DNA of 51,390 nucleotides from an uncultured Sphingomonadales bacterium (GTDB taxonomy: Bacteria > Pseudomonadota > Alphaproteobacteria > Sphingomonadales > Sphingomonadaceae): NCBI GenBank assembly GCA_937870585.1, contig CALMZE010000024.1, positions 1-51,390 on the forward strand. Reading direction: 5' to 3'. The position numbers and the translations under genes were made by a program. The notes under the pieces were generated by a model. It was not told the DNA's origin, made no database searches, and was given only the letters and a program-made list of their open reading frames with translations. Shown here piece after piece: positions 16,978 through 25,502 of the stretch (positions are counted from its first letter, which is position 1; the number at the start of each line of letters is the position of its first letter).

Positions 16978-19313
16978 CAGAACTTCACGCCAAGCGTGAC
17001 ACCATAGGTGCGCGGATCGGGGAAGTAGCCGAGCAGCAGCCCGCCAAAGCCCGGACCGAAATCGATGAAGTTGGACGGATCCTGTTCCTTCGTCAGGTTG
17101 CGCACAAAGGCGGAAATTTCCGTCTTCACGCCACCCAGATCGAAATCGGTGAGCGCCGCGCGCATGTTGATAATCGTGCGGCCCTTGGACTTCGTGCTGT
17201 GGGCATTCTGATCAGACTTGGCTGCCGTCACCAGCGGATAGGGGAAGGTGTAGTAAGACGAGACATAGTTCAGATCGCCATAGAGATTGAACTTGCCCCA
17301 ATCGCCTTCGGCCACCTTGAAATCCACGCCCACCGAAGCCGTGGTTTTCGGCGCGTGCGGGAAGGCACGGTTGTTCGACACATCCACGCCGCCATCAATG
17401 TAGCGCTTATATTTGGAATCGAGGAAGGCGAGCGAGGCATTGATCGTCAGCATGTCAGCCGGACGGGCCACAGCTTCGAATTCAAGACCCTGAATCCGCG
17501 CCGACGCCGCGTTGCGCACCACCGAGGAGGCCCCCAGACCAGCCTGGAAGATGGACAGCTGAATATCCTTATGATTGTCGCGGAAGGCCGCCATGTTGAA
17601 GATCAGCTTGCCATCCATCAGCTTGGTTTTCAGGCCCGCTTCAAAGCTGTCCACCTTTTCGGGACGATAGGGATCGCACAGTTCCAGCGCGCCGGTGGGG
17701 CACGCCGCAGTCGGCGCGGCAAAGGCGTTGGTTTCGCCGTTGAAGCCGCCCGATTTGAAGCCACGTGCAAAGCGGGCATAGACATTGACGTCTTCGGTCA
17801 CCTTGTAGCTGAGCGTCGCAGCGGGCGAGAAGTTATTATACGTCGCGTCCGGCACGCCGCCATAAGGGATGTTGGCGAACACGGTCGGCGTCGTGATGCC
17901 GTTCGCTGCATCATAATTGACGCGGAAATAGCGGCGGATATCCTTCTTTTCATGCGTGTAGCGCGCACCGAGCGTGAGCTTCAGCGCATCCGTCAGGTCA
18001 TAATCAAGCTGCGAGTAAAGCGCGAACGCCTTGGTGTGCGAGCCATAATCAGACTGGAGATCGGTGCCACCACCGAAATAGACTTGCGGCCCAAGCGTTT
18101 CGGCCTTTTCCTTGAAATAGAAGCCGCCGAGCACATAGCTCAATTTGTCATCAAGCGCTTTGCCCGCCAGCTGAAGTTCCTGGCTGAATGCATCATAATC
18201 CGTGATGCGCTGGGTAAAGGCCACCTGCATCGGCGAGCCGTCCAGATCGAGACCGTCCGCCCATTTGAGGTTGCGATAGGCGGTGACAGATTTGAGGGTG
18301 GCAGCACCCAGTTCCGCTGTCAGCGTGAGAGAATGGCCATAAGCGCGCGAGCGCTCATACACGTCCCCATTCATGCTGGCGACGGACTGGCGCTTGGGAT
18401 TGGCATATTTCTCCAGCGGGAAGAACGCTCCGCCAAACGGATAGGAGACCGAGGCCGGATCAAACAGATCGCGCGGATCGCCATTGCGGTTGACGCTCAG
18501 CAACTGCGCGAAGGGCGGGCGCTGCTTCTGCTTGTTGTAATCGAACGTGTAATCCGCCGTGACGGCGTCGCTCAGCTCGGCGCGCAGTTGGCCCATAAAG
18601 CTGACACTATCCAGCGTATCGGTGCTGTTGACCTTGTTGGGCAACGCGGTGAACACGCCAGCCACGGGGTTCGGCACGATTTTCACATAGCCGTCATGCT
18701 TGGTGTACTGGCCCGAGACCTTGGCCGAGAAGATGCCCATGCGCGGCAGATCGAGCACGCCCTTCACCTTCAGCGCATCGAAATTGCCATAGGTGACTTC
18801 AGCCGAACCGCCCGCTTCGCCGCTCGGCTTCTTGGTGACAAGGTTGATGGCACCCGCCAGCGCGTTGCGGCCATAAAGTGTGCCCTGCGGGCCGCGCAGC
18901 ATTTCCACACGTTCCAGATCCGCGACGTCAAAGATCGAGCCCTGCGCCTTGGCGATATAGACGCCATCGAGATACAGGCCGACCGCCGGTTCCCATGTGA
19001 TCGCCGGGTTGATCGTCACCGAACCACGGATCGAGATTTGCGAAATCGTCTTGGAGGACGGCGCGCGTTCGATCTTCACGTTCGGCGCAATCGCACCGAG
19101 CGCGTCGATGGAGGCGACGCCGCGCGATTCGAGATACTGGCTGCCCACCGCCGAGATGGCGATCGGAACATCCTGCACATTTTCGGAGCGCTTTTGCGCG
19201 GTGACGACAATATCGCCCAGACCGTCAGATTCGGCCTCTTCCTGCGCATAGGCCGGAGCCGCAACGAGCGCGAGACAGCCGCACAGGGCCGAGGCGGACA
19301 GAAAACGAAACAT
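16977..19313 (-). CDS. TonB-dependent outer-membrane receptor
   Basis: The 778-residue protein has a signal peptide (cleavage after PAYAQ-like residues near 23), a TonB-box-like DIVVTAQKRSENVQDVPIAISA at about 34-55, a plug domain with SIRGSV and VEMLRGPQGTLYGRNALAGAINLVTKKP (about 130-160), then a 22-strand barrel ending in Phe (VTLGVKF). This subfamily is abundant in sphingomonads and often imports hydrophobic or aromatic substrates rather than only siderophores. GGGAGG precedes the ATG. Its promoter region contains a 16-base perfect palindrome shared with the divergent flavoprotein gene. Context points to uptake of a steroid-, terpenoid- or similar polycyclic compound. Confidence 0.93.
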   Translation of the reverse strand: MFRFLSASALCGCLALVAAPAYAQEEAESDGLGDIVVTAQKRSENVQDVPIAISAVGSQYLESRGVASIDALGAIAPNVKIERAPSSKTISQISIRGSVTINPAITWEPAVGLYLDGVYIAKAQGSIFDVADLERVEMLRGPQGTLYGRNALAGAINLVTKKPSGEAGGSAEVTYGNFDALKVKGVLDLPRMGIFSAKVSGQYTKHDGYVKIVPNPVAGVFTALPNKVNSTDTLDSVSFMGQLRAELSDAVTADYTFDYNKQKQRPPFAQLLSVNRNGDPRDLFDPASVSYPFGGAFFPLEKYANPKRQSVASMNGDVYERSRAYGHSLTLTAELGAATLKSVTAYRNLKWADGLDLDGSPMQVAFTQRITDYDAFSQELQLAGKALDDKLSYVLGGFYFKEKAETLGPQVYFGGGTDLQSDYGSHTKAFALYSQLDYDLTDALKLTLGARYTHEKKDIRRYFRVNYDAANGITTPTVFANIPYGGVPDATYNNFSPAATLSYKVTEDVNVYARFARGFKSGGFNGETNAFAAPTAACPTGALELCDPYRPEKVDSFEAGLKTKLMDGKLIFNMAAFRDNHKDIQLSIFQAGLGASSVVRNAASARIQGLEFEAVARPADMLTINASLAFLDSKYKRYIDGGVDVSNNRAFPHAPKTTASVGVDFKVAEGDWGKFNLYGDLNYVSSYYTFPYPLVTAAKSDQNAHSTKSKGRTIINMRAALTDFDLGGVKTEISAFVRNLTKEQDPSNFIDFGPGFGGLLLGYFPDPRTYGVTLGVKF

Positions 19314-19370
19314 GGAAACCTCCCTTTGGATTCTGGTTCGAAACGCGATTTGCGTAAATCACAGGCGAAA

Positions 19371-19399
19371 AACATACGCTTAATATGCTTGGATTGCAA
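19371..19399 (-). promoter_or_regulatory. Candidate promoter of the TonB receptor gene
   Basis: On the minus strand TTGCAA (19399-19394) and TATGTT (19376-19371) are separated by 17 bases, each matching four of six sigma-70 consensus positions. The -35 element is the centre of the 16-base palindrome, so a protein bound there would block polymerase. This would place the transcript start about 50 bases before the receptor ATG. Confidence 0.4.
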
Positions 19400-19404
19400 T
19401 CCAA
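19389..19404. promoter_or_regulatory. Perfect 16-base palindrome, candidate operator
   Basis: TTGGATTGCAATCCAA is a perfect inverted repeat, 51 bases upstream of the flavoprotein ATG and 76 bases upstream of the divergent TonB receptor ATG. A further TTGGATT half-site lies at 19326-19332 and a GATTT-n4-AAATC repeat at 19347-19360. The central GATTGCAATC recurs upstream of the ferredoxin-P450 operon at 24330-24339. No regulator gene is in the window, so the protein that binds is unknown. Confidence 0.55.
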
Positions 19405-19454
19405 ACTGCATTAGCATCCATGTAACGGTTGGTTCATTACGCATTGGAGGAGCA

Positions 19455-21221
19455 ATGGCAGATGTTGAGACCGGCCACTGGCCCTATGTCTTTGCCCCCT
19501 CTGCGCCGCTTTCCCCTCAAGGCCAGGCCATCACGGACTGGGGACTGGCAGTCGATGCGCCGCTCATCCTGGCCGATCCAGATGCGCATGACTGGGCCGG
19601 GGAAGCCGACGTGCTAATTGCCGGGCTCGGCGGAGCCGGTGTGGCCGCTGCGCTCGACGCGCTCGAACGCGGCCTGAGCGTGATCGCGCTGGACCGCTAT
19701 GAAGGCGGCGGTTCATCAGCGGCGAATGGCGGCGTCTTCTATGCAGGCGGCGGGACCAGCGTGCAGGCCGAAGCGGGCGTTGAGGACACGCCGGACACTA
19801 TGTTCGCCTATCTGAAGCTGGAAACAGCGGACATTGTGTCCGACGCGACCTTGCGTGACTTTTGCGAGACGAGCCCTGCCACGGTTGACTGGATGCGCGG
19901 CCATGGCGTGCCGTTTGAAGGCAGCCTGTTCACGGGCAAGACCTCTTACCCGCCGCTCGACAAATTCCTCTACCATCCTGATTCCAGCCTGTCCGCGCCC
20001 TATCGGGATGTCGCCAAGCCCGCCGCGCGGGGCCATCGTGGCGTGGGGCGCAATGGCAAGCTCGCCTGGGGGCTGGGCAAGTTCATCTTCAACCCGTTGC
20101 GTGATTCAGCCTTGAAGCGCGGGTTGGTGCTCCACCGCCATGCCGAGGTGAAGCAGCTCGCGCTCGACAGCACAGGCCGCGTCATCGGGCTGCGGGTGGA
20201 GCGGATTGTGGACCCGGTGCAGAGCGCCCGCTTTTCCGATCTCACCGCGCGGGCGGACAAATGGTTTGCGCTGCTGCCCCCCACATTGCCCGGCGCGCCC
20301 CTGAGCTATGGCCGGGGTTACAAGCTGATGGCCAAGGCGCTGGAAATCGAAGCGAAACACCGTGTCTCGCACTGGTATCGCGCAAAGAAGGGCGTGGCGC
20401 TCTCCGGCGGCGGCTTCATCGTCAACAAGGCCATGGTCGCGGCGCTCGCCCCCAAATATAGGGACGCGCTGCCCAATGGCACGCTGGGCGATACCGGCAG
20501 CGGCATCATGCTCGGCGTTTCAGTGGGTGGGGCCACTGCGCTGATGGAGCGTGTATCGGGCTGGCGCTTCCTCAATCCGCCGCTCGCCTGGTCGCAGGCG
20601 ATCCTCGTTAATGGGCGCGGCGCGCGCTACGTCAATGAAACACTTTATGGCGCGGCGATTGGCGACAAGATGGTCGAGGAGAATGAGGGCCGGGGGTATA
20701 TTATCCTTGATGCCGCCGCGCGCAAAGCCGCGCTCAAACAGGCGTTCGGCAAGGATGTGCTGGGTTTCCAGCGCGACATCACCCTGTTCAACTGCCTGAT
20801 TGCCGCCACCAAGGCCCGGACGCTCGACGGACTTGCGACCAAACTTGGCATGGACGCCACCACATTGCAGCAGACGGTTGCCGACTATAATCGCGCGGCG
20901 CGGGGAGAAATTGCCGATCCTTTCCTCAAATCCCCGGCCGAGATGGCCGAAATCGGCAGCGGGCCTTATTATGCCATCGACGCTTCGGTGGACAGCAAGG
21001 CCTTCCCGCTCGCCTGCATGACCGTGGGCGGTCTGGTGGTTGAGGAGGAGAGCGGTCGCGTCCGCCGCGCGGATGGTTCGTTGATCCCCGGCCTCTACGC
21101 CGCTGGCCGCAACGCCGTGGGACTGTGTTCGCATCTTTACGTGAGCGGCCTGTCCTACGCGGATTGCATCTATTCCGGGCGCCGCGCCGCCCGCCACATC
21201 GCAGGAGACTATACATCATGA
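19455..21221 (+). CDS. FAD-binding dehydrogenase, 3-ketosteroid-delta1-dehydrogenase / fumarate-reductase-like
   Basis: The 588-residue flavoprotein has the GxGxxG dinucleotide site (LIAGLGGAGVAAALDALERGLSVIALDR, about residues 52-80), the SSAANGGVFYAGGG stretch of the succinate dehydrogenase/fumarate reductase/KstD group, and the C-terminal FAD loop GLYAAGRNAVGLCSHLYVSGLSYAD. Relatives desaturate 3-ketosteroids or reduce enoates. GGAGGAG lies just before the ATG at 19455. The same frame is open for another 2.6 kb upstream, but that part is antisense to the receptor gene and is not plausible protein. It is coupled by ATGA to the SnoaL-like gene and is divergent from the receptor. Confidence 0.88.
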   Translation: MADVETGHWPYVFAPSAPLSPQGQAITDWGLAVDAPLILADPDAHDWAGEADVLIAGLGGAGVAAALDALERGLSVIALDRYEGGGSSAANGGVFYAGGGTSVQAEAGVEDTPDTMFAYLKLETADIVSDATLRDFCETSPATVDWMRGHGVPFEGSLFTGKTSYPPLDKFLYHPDSSLSAPYRDVAKPAARGHRGVGRNGKLAWGLGKFIFNPLRDSALKRGLVLHRHAEVKQLALDSTGRVIGLRVERIVDPVQSARFSDLTARADKWFALLPPTLPGAPLSYGRGYKLMAKALEIEAKHRVSHWYRAKKGVALSGGGFIVNKAMVAALAPKYRDALPNGTLGDTGSGIMLGVSVGGATALMERVSGWRFLNPPLAWSQAILVNGRGARYVNETLYGAAIGDKMVEENEGRGYIILDAAARKAALKQAFGKDVLGFQRDITLFNCLIAATKARTLDGLATKLGMDATTLQQTVADYNRAARGEIADPFLKSPAEMAEIGSGPYYAIDASVDSKAFPLACMTVGGLVVEEESGRVRRADGSLIPGLYAAGRNAVGLCSHLYVSGLSYADCIYSGRRAARHIAGDYTS

Positions 21222-21856
21222 GCAGCCTTGAAGCCCGGATCGACCGGCTCGAATCGCTGGACGCCATTCGCCAGCTCCCCGCCAAATACTCGCTGTGCCT
21301 CGACATGCGCGACATGGACATAATGGTGACCTTGTTCGAACCCAATGTCCGTGTCGGGCGCGAGCAATCGGGCCGTAAGGCGCTGCGGGCCTATATGGAC
21401 GGCACGCTGCGCGCGCCCTTCACCGGCACGTCGCACCATATTGGCGGGCATATCATCGAATTTGACGATCCCGACCATGCGCACGGCATCGTCTATTCCA
21501 AGAATGAGCATGAAACCCCGGTTGAAGGCGGCGCGGACGAATGGGTGATCATGCAGATGATGTATGTGGACAATTATGTCCGCGTGGATGGGCAGTGGTT
21601 TTTCGCCCGCCGCCTGCCGCTCTATTGGTATGCGACCGATCTCAACAAGCCGCCCGTGGGGGGAAACAAGATGCGCTGGCCCGGCACTGAGGCGGTGGAA
21701 GGCAATTTCCACAAGCTCTTCCCCAGCTACAATGAGTTCTGGGCGCGCAGCGGGGATCATGACGGCCCTGTGCCCGAACCGGCCCCGCTGGAGAAATTCC
21801 TCGAAACGATGCGGCGCGGCGCGGAAGCGCCCAAGGTGAAGGTGCGGGCGGAGTAA
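21218..21856 (+). CDS. SnoaL-like polyketide cyclase/NTF2-family protein
   Basis: The 212-residue product starts MSSLEARIDRLESLDAIRQLPAKYSLCLDMRDMD, the usual opening of SnoaL_4-type proteins: a short coiled helix, a conserved Asp pair, then VTLFEPNVRVG and HHIGGHIIEFD with paired His residues. Members include dehydratases, isomerases and hydroxylase-like proteins in aromatic and steroid degradation. About 40 residues past the core fold at the C-terminus are predicted to be disordered or helical. Its ATG overlaps the flavoprotein stop (ATGA), so the two proteins probably act in sequence on one substrate. Confidence 0.82.
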   Translation: MSSLEARIDRLESLDAIRQLPAKYSLCLDMRDMDIMVTLFEPNVRVGREQSGRKALRAYMDGTLRAPFTGTSHHIGGHIIEFDDPDHAHGIVYSKNEHETPVEGGADEWVIMQMMYVDNYVRVDGQWFFARRLPLYWYATDLNKPPVGGNKMRWPGTEAVEGNFHKLFPSYNEFWARSGDHDGPVPEPAPLEKFLETMRRGAEAPKVKVRAE

Positions 21857-22825
21857 TCAGGCCAGTTCGGCCAGATATTGTAACATCAGCCGGTTCACCT
21901 CATCCGACTTTTCAAGCTGGATCAGGTGCCCGGCACCCTTGATCATATCAATCCCGCGCACATCGGCGTGATGATCATGGATGGCGGCCAGAGGGTCGTC
22001 TCCGTGCCACGCCTCCAGATCGACATCATGATCGCTGCCGATGAACCAATAGGGGCATTGCGTCTTGTGGCCGCGCCAGGGCGTGCGCTGGTGCCAGCGT
22101 ATGTCCATCGCGCGATACCAGTTGAGCCCACCGAGAAAGCCTGAGCGTTCATAGTCCGCCGCGATGGCTTCAAACTCCATTTCGCTCAGCCAGACCCAGG
22201 GGAAAGGCGGCGCTTCGGGCAGGGCATCGATATAGGTCGTGCCCGGCGGATGCTGCCACACATCGAGGTAATGAAAATCACCCGACAAGGCGTAGAACAC
22301 CCGCGACAGGAACAGGCGCGGCGCGGCATCCAGCGACGCCTCCGCCACGCCAACGGGCCTGAAATAATCGATATGAACGAAATGGTCCTGCGCCCATTCG
22401 GCGGCTTCCTCCAGCGGCGTCTTGTCAGCCCGGTCCGGATAATGCGGATTTTCGAGTGCGATGATCGCGCGCACCCGCTCCGGATGCTGATGTGCGAGAT
22501 CGAAGATCGTGAAGATGCCAAAATCGAGCCCCGCAAACACCGCGCTGTCCAGCCCGAGATGATCGAGCAGCCCGGCGAGATCGCCCGCCGTTTGCACGCA
22601 ATCATAGGCGGCCGCCTCAACCGGCGCTTCGGTTTGCCCCATGCCGCGCATATCGGGCACAATCACGCGCCACCCGGCCTCCAACAGCGGCCCGATCTGG
22701 CGGTGCCAGCTGGCCCATGTGTGCGGGAAACCATGGCACAGCATGATGGCAGGCCCCTGCCCGGCCTCCACAAAATGCGTGGCTATGCCGTTGATGCGGG
22801 CGAAATGATGCTGCACCGCGATCAT
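21857..22825 (-). CDS. Alpha/beta hydrolase of the epoxide hydrolase / haloalkane dehalogenase group
   Basis: The 322-residue enzyme has the oxyanion-hole motif LCHGFPHTW near residues 30-37, the nucleophile elbow GLDFGIF near 100 (Asp as nucleophile where epoxide hydrolases have HDWG), and the catalytic His in GAGHLIQLEKSDEV near 300. An Asp nucleophile favours epoxide or C-halogen hydrolysis over ester cleavage. GGGAGG precedes the ATG. It is the last gene of the ferredoxin-P450 operon, 10 bases after the P450 stop. A P450 making an epoxide and a hydrolase opening it would be a sensible pair; this is inference. Confidence 0.87.
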   Translation of the reverse strand: MIAVQHHFARINGIATHFVEAGQGPAIMLCHGFPHTWASWHRQIGPLLEAGWRVIVPDMRGMGQTEAPVEAAAYDCVQTAGDLAGLLDHLGLDSAVFAGLDFGIFTIFDLAHQHPERVRAIIALENPHYPDRADKTPLEEAAEWAQDHFVHIDYFRPVGVAEASLDAAPRLFLSRVFYALSGDFHYLDVWQHPPGTTYIDALPEAPPFPWVWLSEMEFEAIAADYERSGFLGGLNWYRAMDIRWHQRTPWRGHKTQCPYWFIGSDHDVDLEAWHGDDPLAAIHDHHADVRGIDMIKGAGHLIQLEKSDEVNRLMLQYLAELA

Positions 22826-22835
22826 GCGCGCCTCC

Positions 22836-24051
22836 CTACCAGACCAGATTCAGGCGTTCGAACCCCATGACCGATCCGCCGAACACGCCCGCAGGCGGAG
22901 CATCGGGATCGAGCCCGAAATCGGGAATCCGCTTCAGCCATTCTTGCAACGAAATCATCACTTCATGCTTGGCCAGATGAGAGCCGACGCAGCGGTGGGG
23001 GCCGACGCCGAACGTGACATGCACATTGATCGCCCGGTCCAGATCGATCGCATCGGGATTTTCAAAAATGGCGGGATCGCGATTGGCCAATGTGTTGGGC
23101 AGGATCACCCGATCATTCCGGCGCAACGTAACGCCCTTATAGGTGCAATCATGCGTGACGCGGCGATAGAGGTTGGATACGGCATTGATCCGCATCAATT
23201 CTTCAATCGCGCGATGAAAGGCATCGGGATCGTCCAGTCGCTCCCGAAAATGCGCGCGCTGCGGGCGTTGTGGCCAGATAGCGCCAGATATAGGCCATGG
23301 TGTTCGTGACCGTGTCCAGCCCCGCGACGAACAGCAGGAAGCCGCAATTGAGAATATCCTCCCAAGCGTGCGGCTGGCCATCGGCATCGCACGCAGTCAC
23401 GATGGTGCTGGCAATATCCGGACCGGGATTGGCCTGCTTTTCGCGGAACAGGGTCTCCAGTACGGCGTAGATATCATTAAGGTTCTGTGCCCGTTCCGCC
23501 GGGTCCGTGCTGCGGAAGAAGACATTCGCCAGCACGAGAAATTCATCCAGCCGCTCTTCGGGCAGACCAAAGAGATAGAGGAAGGTGCCTGTAGGGAAAC
23601 GGGCCGCGAAATCACCTATAAAATCGCAGCGACCGCAATCCGCAAAGCCCTCGATCAGACGCGCCGCTCGCCCGCGCAGTTCATCACCCATGGCGCGGAC
23701 GGCAACCGGCGTGAAGAGCGGCGCGAGCAGTCGGCGGAACACATTGTGCGCGGGTGGATCAACGCCCTGCGGCTGCACGACCGGAAATGGCTCAATTGGC
23801 GGAATCGGCGTCTGATAGGTCGAGAATGTCTCGTGGTTGCGATACCCCTCCACAATGTCGTCATAGTCCAGAAACACCCAATGCCCGCCATTATGAGGCG
23901 TGTAGAAGATGCGCGGCACATCGCGGCGGACAAGATCATGCCAGATCTCCGCCGGATCGGTCACGCCCGCTGGAATATGGAAGAAATCAAAATCCACCAT
24001 CCGCTCGGGCGGGACATGATCCGGAGCCGGGGGCTGCCAGAGCAAATTCAT
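22836..24051 (-). pseudogene. Cytochrome P450, frameshifted in this sequence
   Basis: The N-terminal part (24051 down to about 23260) and the C-terminal part (about 23260 down to 22836) of one bacterial P450 lie in different frames. The first includes the I-helix FVAGLDTVTNTMAY; the second has the K-helix ExxR (EELMR) and the heme-binding FGVGPHRCVGSHLAK with its Cys ligand. The gene length is 3n+1, so one base is extra or two are missing, in the GC repeat around 23248-23262. As written the first frame ends at 23203 without the heme ligand. All other P450 features are intact, so either a fresh mutation or an assembly/sequencing error is likely. Repaired length would be about 404 residues, normal for the family. 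The start overlaps the ferredoxin stop (ATGA). Confidence 0.85.
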
Positions 24052-24245
24052 TGTGCCGACACGCGCAGGGCGCCTTCCGGGCAATTTCGGACCGCAAGCC
24101 GGGCCTTGTCTTCCCATTGAGGCGGCACCTCAGCATTCAGGATCACGCATTTGCCTTCCACGGCATCAGTGGCAAATACCTCCGGACAAATATCTTCGCA
24201 CCGGGCATGGCCCTGACAAACATCCAGATTGACATGCACCCGCAC
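24048..24245 (-). CDS. P450-associated single-cluster ferredoxin with His variant
   Basis: The 65-residue protein carries C10-x2-H13-x2-C16-x3-C20-P and a distal NCPEGAL Cys near 55. In ordinary [4Fe-4S] ferredoxins position 13 is Cys; His or another residue at this site is known in ferredoxins encoded beside P450s and usually goes with a [3Fe-4S] or altered cluster. It should donate electrons to the P450, which starts at its own stop codon. Start is GTG at 24245 with GGGAGAGGG just upstream. Confidence 0.9.
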   Translation of the reverse strand: MRVHVNLDVCQGHARCEDICPEVFATDAVEGKCVILNAEVPPQWEDKARLAVRNCPEGALRVSAQ

Positions 24246-24278
24246 TGACCCTCTCCCATTCGATCTGTTTCCAAAGCG

Positions 24279-24307
24279 AGTAGATACTTACATTCGCACC
24301 AGATCAA
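24279..24307 (-). promoter_or_regulatory. Candidate sigma-70 promoter of the ferredoxin-P450-hydrolase operon
   Basis: On the minus strand TTGATC (24307-24302) and TCTACT (24284-24279) are 17 bases apart, four of six consensus matches each. The predicted start is near 24272, leaving a leader of about 27 bases. The palindrome GATTGCAATC is centred about 62 bases upstream of that start, a classical activator position. Confidence 0.4.
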
Positions 24308-24329
24308 GTCTAGCGCCGTTGAGATTCAC

Positions 24330-24339
24330 GATTGCAATC
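24330..24339. promoter_or_regulatory. GATTGCAATC palindrome, second copy
   Basis: A perfect 10-base palindrome identical to the core of the 16-base repeat at 19389-19404. It lies 85 bases upstream of the ferredoxin GTG, in the gap between that operon and the divergent RodZ-like gene. The rest of this about 345-base gap (24246-24591) contains GACTC/GATTC (GANTC, CcrM-type) sites and no recognisable gene. Confidence 0.45.
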
Positions 24340-24591
24340 ATTTCGGTCTATGAACCAAGCCCCACGACGGGAGCATTGGATGATTTGCCTGTGACTGACA
24401 GACCTCCAAAGAGCGCAGATTGAACCGCCACCCCCGGCCTTTGTCGCGGCAGGGCACAGGCTCACCGCTACGGCGCAAAAGCATGTCTTGAGGCGAAGAC
24501 TCGCCGTTAAAGCCGGATTGACTCTGCGACACTAAATTGGGAAAAGCGCGCCGCAAAATAAGGCGTCGCAAATCGGGTCAGGAGTATGGGC

Positions 24592-25464
24592 ATGTCCGGC
24601 AATGACGAGGAAAATGGAGCTCTGTTTCCGGACCGCGTAGGGGACCGCTTGCGCGCTGCGAGGCAAAAGGCCGGGCTCGACTTGTCAGATATTGCCGCCC
24701 GCACCCGGGTTCCACTGCGGCACCTGACCGCGATTGAATCAGGCGATTATTCGGCATTACCCTCTTCCACGTACAGCATAGGATTTGTACGCGCCTATGC
24801 CCGCGCCATCGGTGAGGATGAAGCCGCGCTGGCACAGGATCTGCGCGAGGAGCTGGGCACCGCTACACCGCTGGAACGCTCTCAGCCGGTCGGGCTGGAA
24901 GAGGTTGAAGCCCGCGCCGTGCCTCCCATGCGATGGGTGTGGATCGCGCTTCTTGTGGCCGTCATCATTGGCGGCGGCTATGCGCTGATCCGCAATTTCA
25001 AGGCAATGCCTACCGAAAGCGCCGTTCCAGAGAGCGTCAGCGAGGATGCAGGCGAGGCCGCGCCAGAGGGGGGCAACACAGCCGCCGCGCCTGCCGCCGT
25101 CAGCCCCAAGGGTTCGGTTCTGCTGACCGCCAAGGATGCGGTCTGGCTGCGCATCTATGACGCCAATGACAAGGTGTTGTTCGAAAAGGAAATGGCGCGC
25201 GGCGAAACCTTTGCCGTGCCGGCAGAAGCCAATAATCCGATGATCCGCACCGGCCGGGCTGATCTGATCAGCGTCACGGTGGATGGCAAGGAAGTCGCAC
25301 CACTGGGGCCGCCGGAACGCACCATCAAGAATGTTGGCATCAGTTCAGCGGCTCTGTCTGCCCGCGTGCCTGAGCCAGCTGCTGCGACGCCTGCGACAAG
25401 TGCCGCATCGCCATCTGCGGCATCGGGGGCTGCGGCGGCAGCGCAATCGCAGGTGCAACCATGA
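24592..25464 (+). CDS. RodZ-like HTH membrane protein
   Basis: The 290-residue protein has an N-terminal Cro/XRE-type HTH (about residues 12-75: RVGDRLRAARQKAGLDLSDIAARTRV, then SFGFVRAYA-like YSIGFVRAYARAIGED), one membrane helix (about 114-134), a Pro/Ala/Glu-rich linker and a periplasmic DUF4115 domain (about 160-255) ending in an Ala-rich tail. RodZ couples MreB to the cell-wall elongation machinery. I start at the second ATG (24592), seven bases after AGGAG; the first ATG at 24586 is only one base from it. Its stop overlaps the frame leading into cpoB, so it likely heads an envelope operon. Confidence 0.85.
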   Translation: MSGNDEENGALFPDRVGDRLRAARQKAGLDLSDIAARTRVPLRHLTAIESGDYSALPSSTYSIGFVRAYARAIGEDEAALAQDLREELGTATPLERSQPVGLEEVEARAVPPMRWVWIALLVAVIIGGGYALIRNFKAMPTESAVPESVSEDAGEAAPEGGNTAAAPAAVSPKGSVLLTAKDAVWLRIYDANDKVLFEKEMARGETFAVPAEANNPMIRTGRADLISVTVDGKEVAPLGPPERTIKNVGISSAALSARVPEPAAATPATSAASPSAASGAAAAAQSQVQP

Positions 25465-25502
25465 CCCTGCAATCCGCAAAGCATAACAAGAGGATGGAAG
25501 CC

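Noticed and set aside
19421..19440. KstR-like (AACnnGTT) steroid-repressor site upstream of the flavoprotein
   Set aside because: The bases read AACGGTT with the wrong spacing and poor outer symmetry.
16848..19454. Uninterrupted forward frame of about 869 codons joined to the flavoprotein
   Set aside because: It is the exact antisense of the TonB receptor gene, has no matching domains and is rich in Arg and His as expected of a high-GC shadow. The flavoprotein has its own strong ribosome-binding site and ATG at 19455.
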